This document shows positions 13,567 to 13,570 of a stretch of DNA of 13,570 nucleotides, piece by piece. The notes beneath the pieces are model-generated. The model searched no databases. It was given only the letters and a program-made list of their open reading frames with translations, and was not told where the DNA came from. The translations under genes were made by a program, and so were the position numbers. Source of the DNA: Pseudomonadota bacterium (GTDB taxonomy: Bacteria > Desulfobacterota > Syntrophobacteria > Syntrophobacterales > Syntrophobacteraceae); assembly GCA_023416335.1 (NCBI GenBank), contig JAEZHY010000282.1, forward strand, positions 1-13,570. Direction: 5' to 3'. Within the stretch, counting starts at the first letter, position 1. Each line of letters starts with the position of its first letter.

Positions 13567-13570
13567 ACGG

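Larger units (their letters stand above)
13102..13570 (+). repeat. Tandem repeat array, about 220-bp unit, two copies to the window edge
   Basis: Unit 1 (13135-13354) and unit 2 (13355-13570) are direct repeats with a period of 220 bp at their left end. Each contains a GGCACGGT hairpin, a spacer with GGCCGATTAAGAAAAGCC and AATTAATAAGGAG, and one complete palindromic element. A short third trace of the spacer (GGCAATTAAGAAAAGCC) lies at 13113-13129. Small indels and substitutions separate the copies. The second unit ends at the window edge, so more may follow. Confidence 0.88.

Overview
This window looks like chromosomal DNA of a mesophilic, GC-rich Gram-negative anaerobe, most likely Desulfobacterota (Syntrophobacter-like). 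The pointers are a DUF6178-type protein, a DUF2284 metal-binding protein, a CPA2 antiporter and a TauE/SafE exporter, all of types I associate with that group. The species assignment is inference. No rRNA, tRNA, CRISPR array, transposase or prophage gene was seen.

Layout. Positions 1-341 (minus) hold the 5' part of a DUF2284 gene that leaves the window. Positions 342-1155 are non-coding and full of short interspersed repeats. A HAMP-domain membrane protein (1156-1764, +) is followed after 4 bp by a TauE/SafE exporter (1769-2533, +). A KefB/KefC-like cation:proton antiporter (2543-4279, -) converges on that pair. Positions 4280-5436 have no confident gene. A small four-helix membrane protein (5437-5763, -) ends inside a heptamer repeat and has a CRP/FNR-like palindrome upstream. 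A corrinoid adenosyltransferase (6564-7163, -) is followed by a + strand run: a DCC thiol oxidoreductase (7490-7888), a possible 35-residue membrane peptide (7951-8058), CsbD (8098-8298) and a clear intrinsic terminator. On the minus strand, a Nudix ADP-ribose pyrophosphatase (9456-8902) and a GreA-like factor (8897-8424) form a two-gene unit. Next come dephospho-CoA kinase (10555-9947, -) and a small exported protein (10942-10622, -). A 564-residue DUF6178-like protein (11407-13101, +) follows, and the window ends in a tandem array of palindromic repeats.

Function. Most genes are housekeeping or stress accessories: corrinoid cofactor adenosylation, CoA synthesis, nucleotide clean-up, transcript elongation, CsbD stress protein and ion or anion export. 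They are single genes or pairs rather than one pathway. The least ordinary items are a GreA paralogue whose coiled-coil tip has lost one of its two catalytic acids, a HAMP protein without an output domain paired with an exporter, and at least four families of short palindromic or tandem repeats in nearly every long intergenic gap. I did not find a convincing new multi-gene system.
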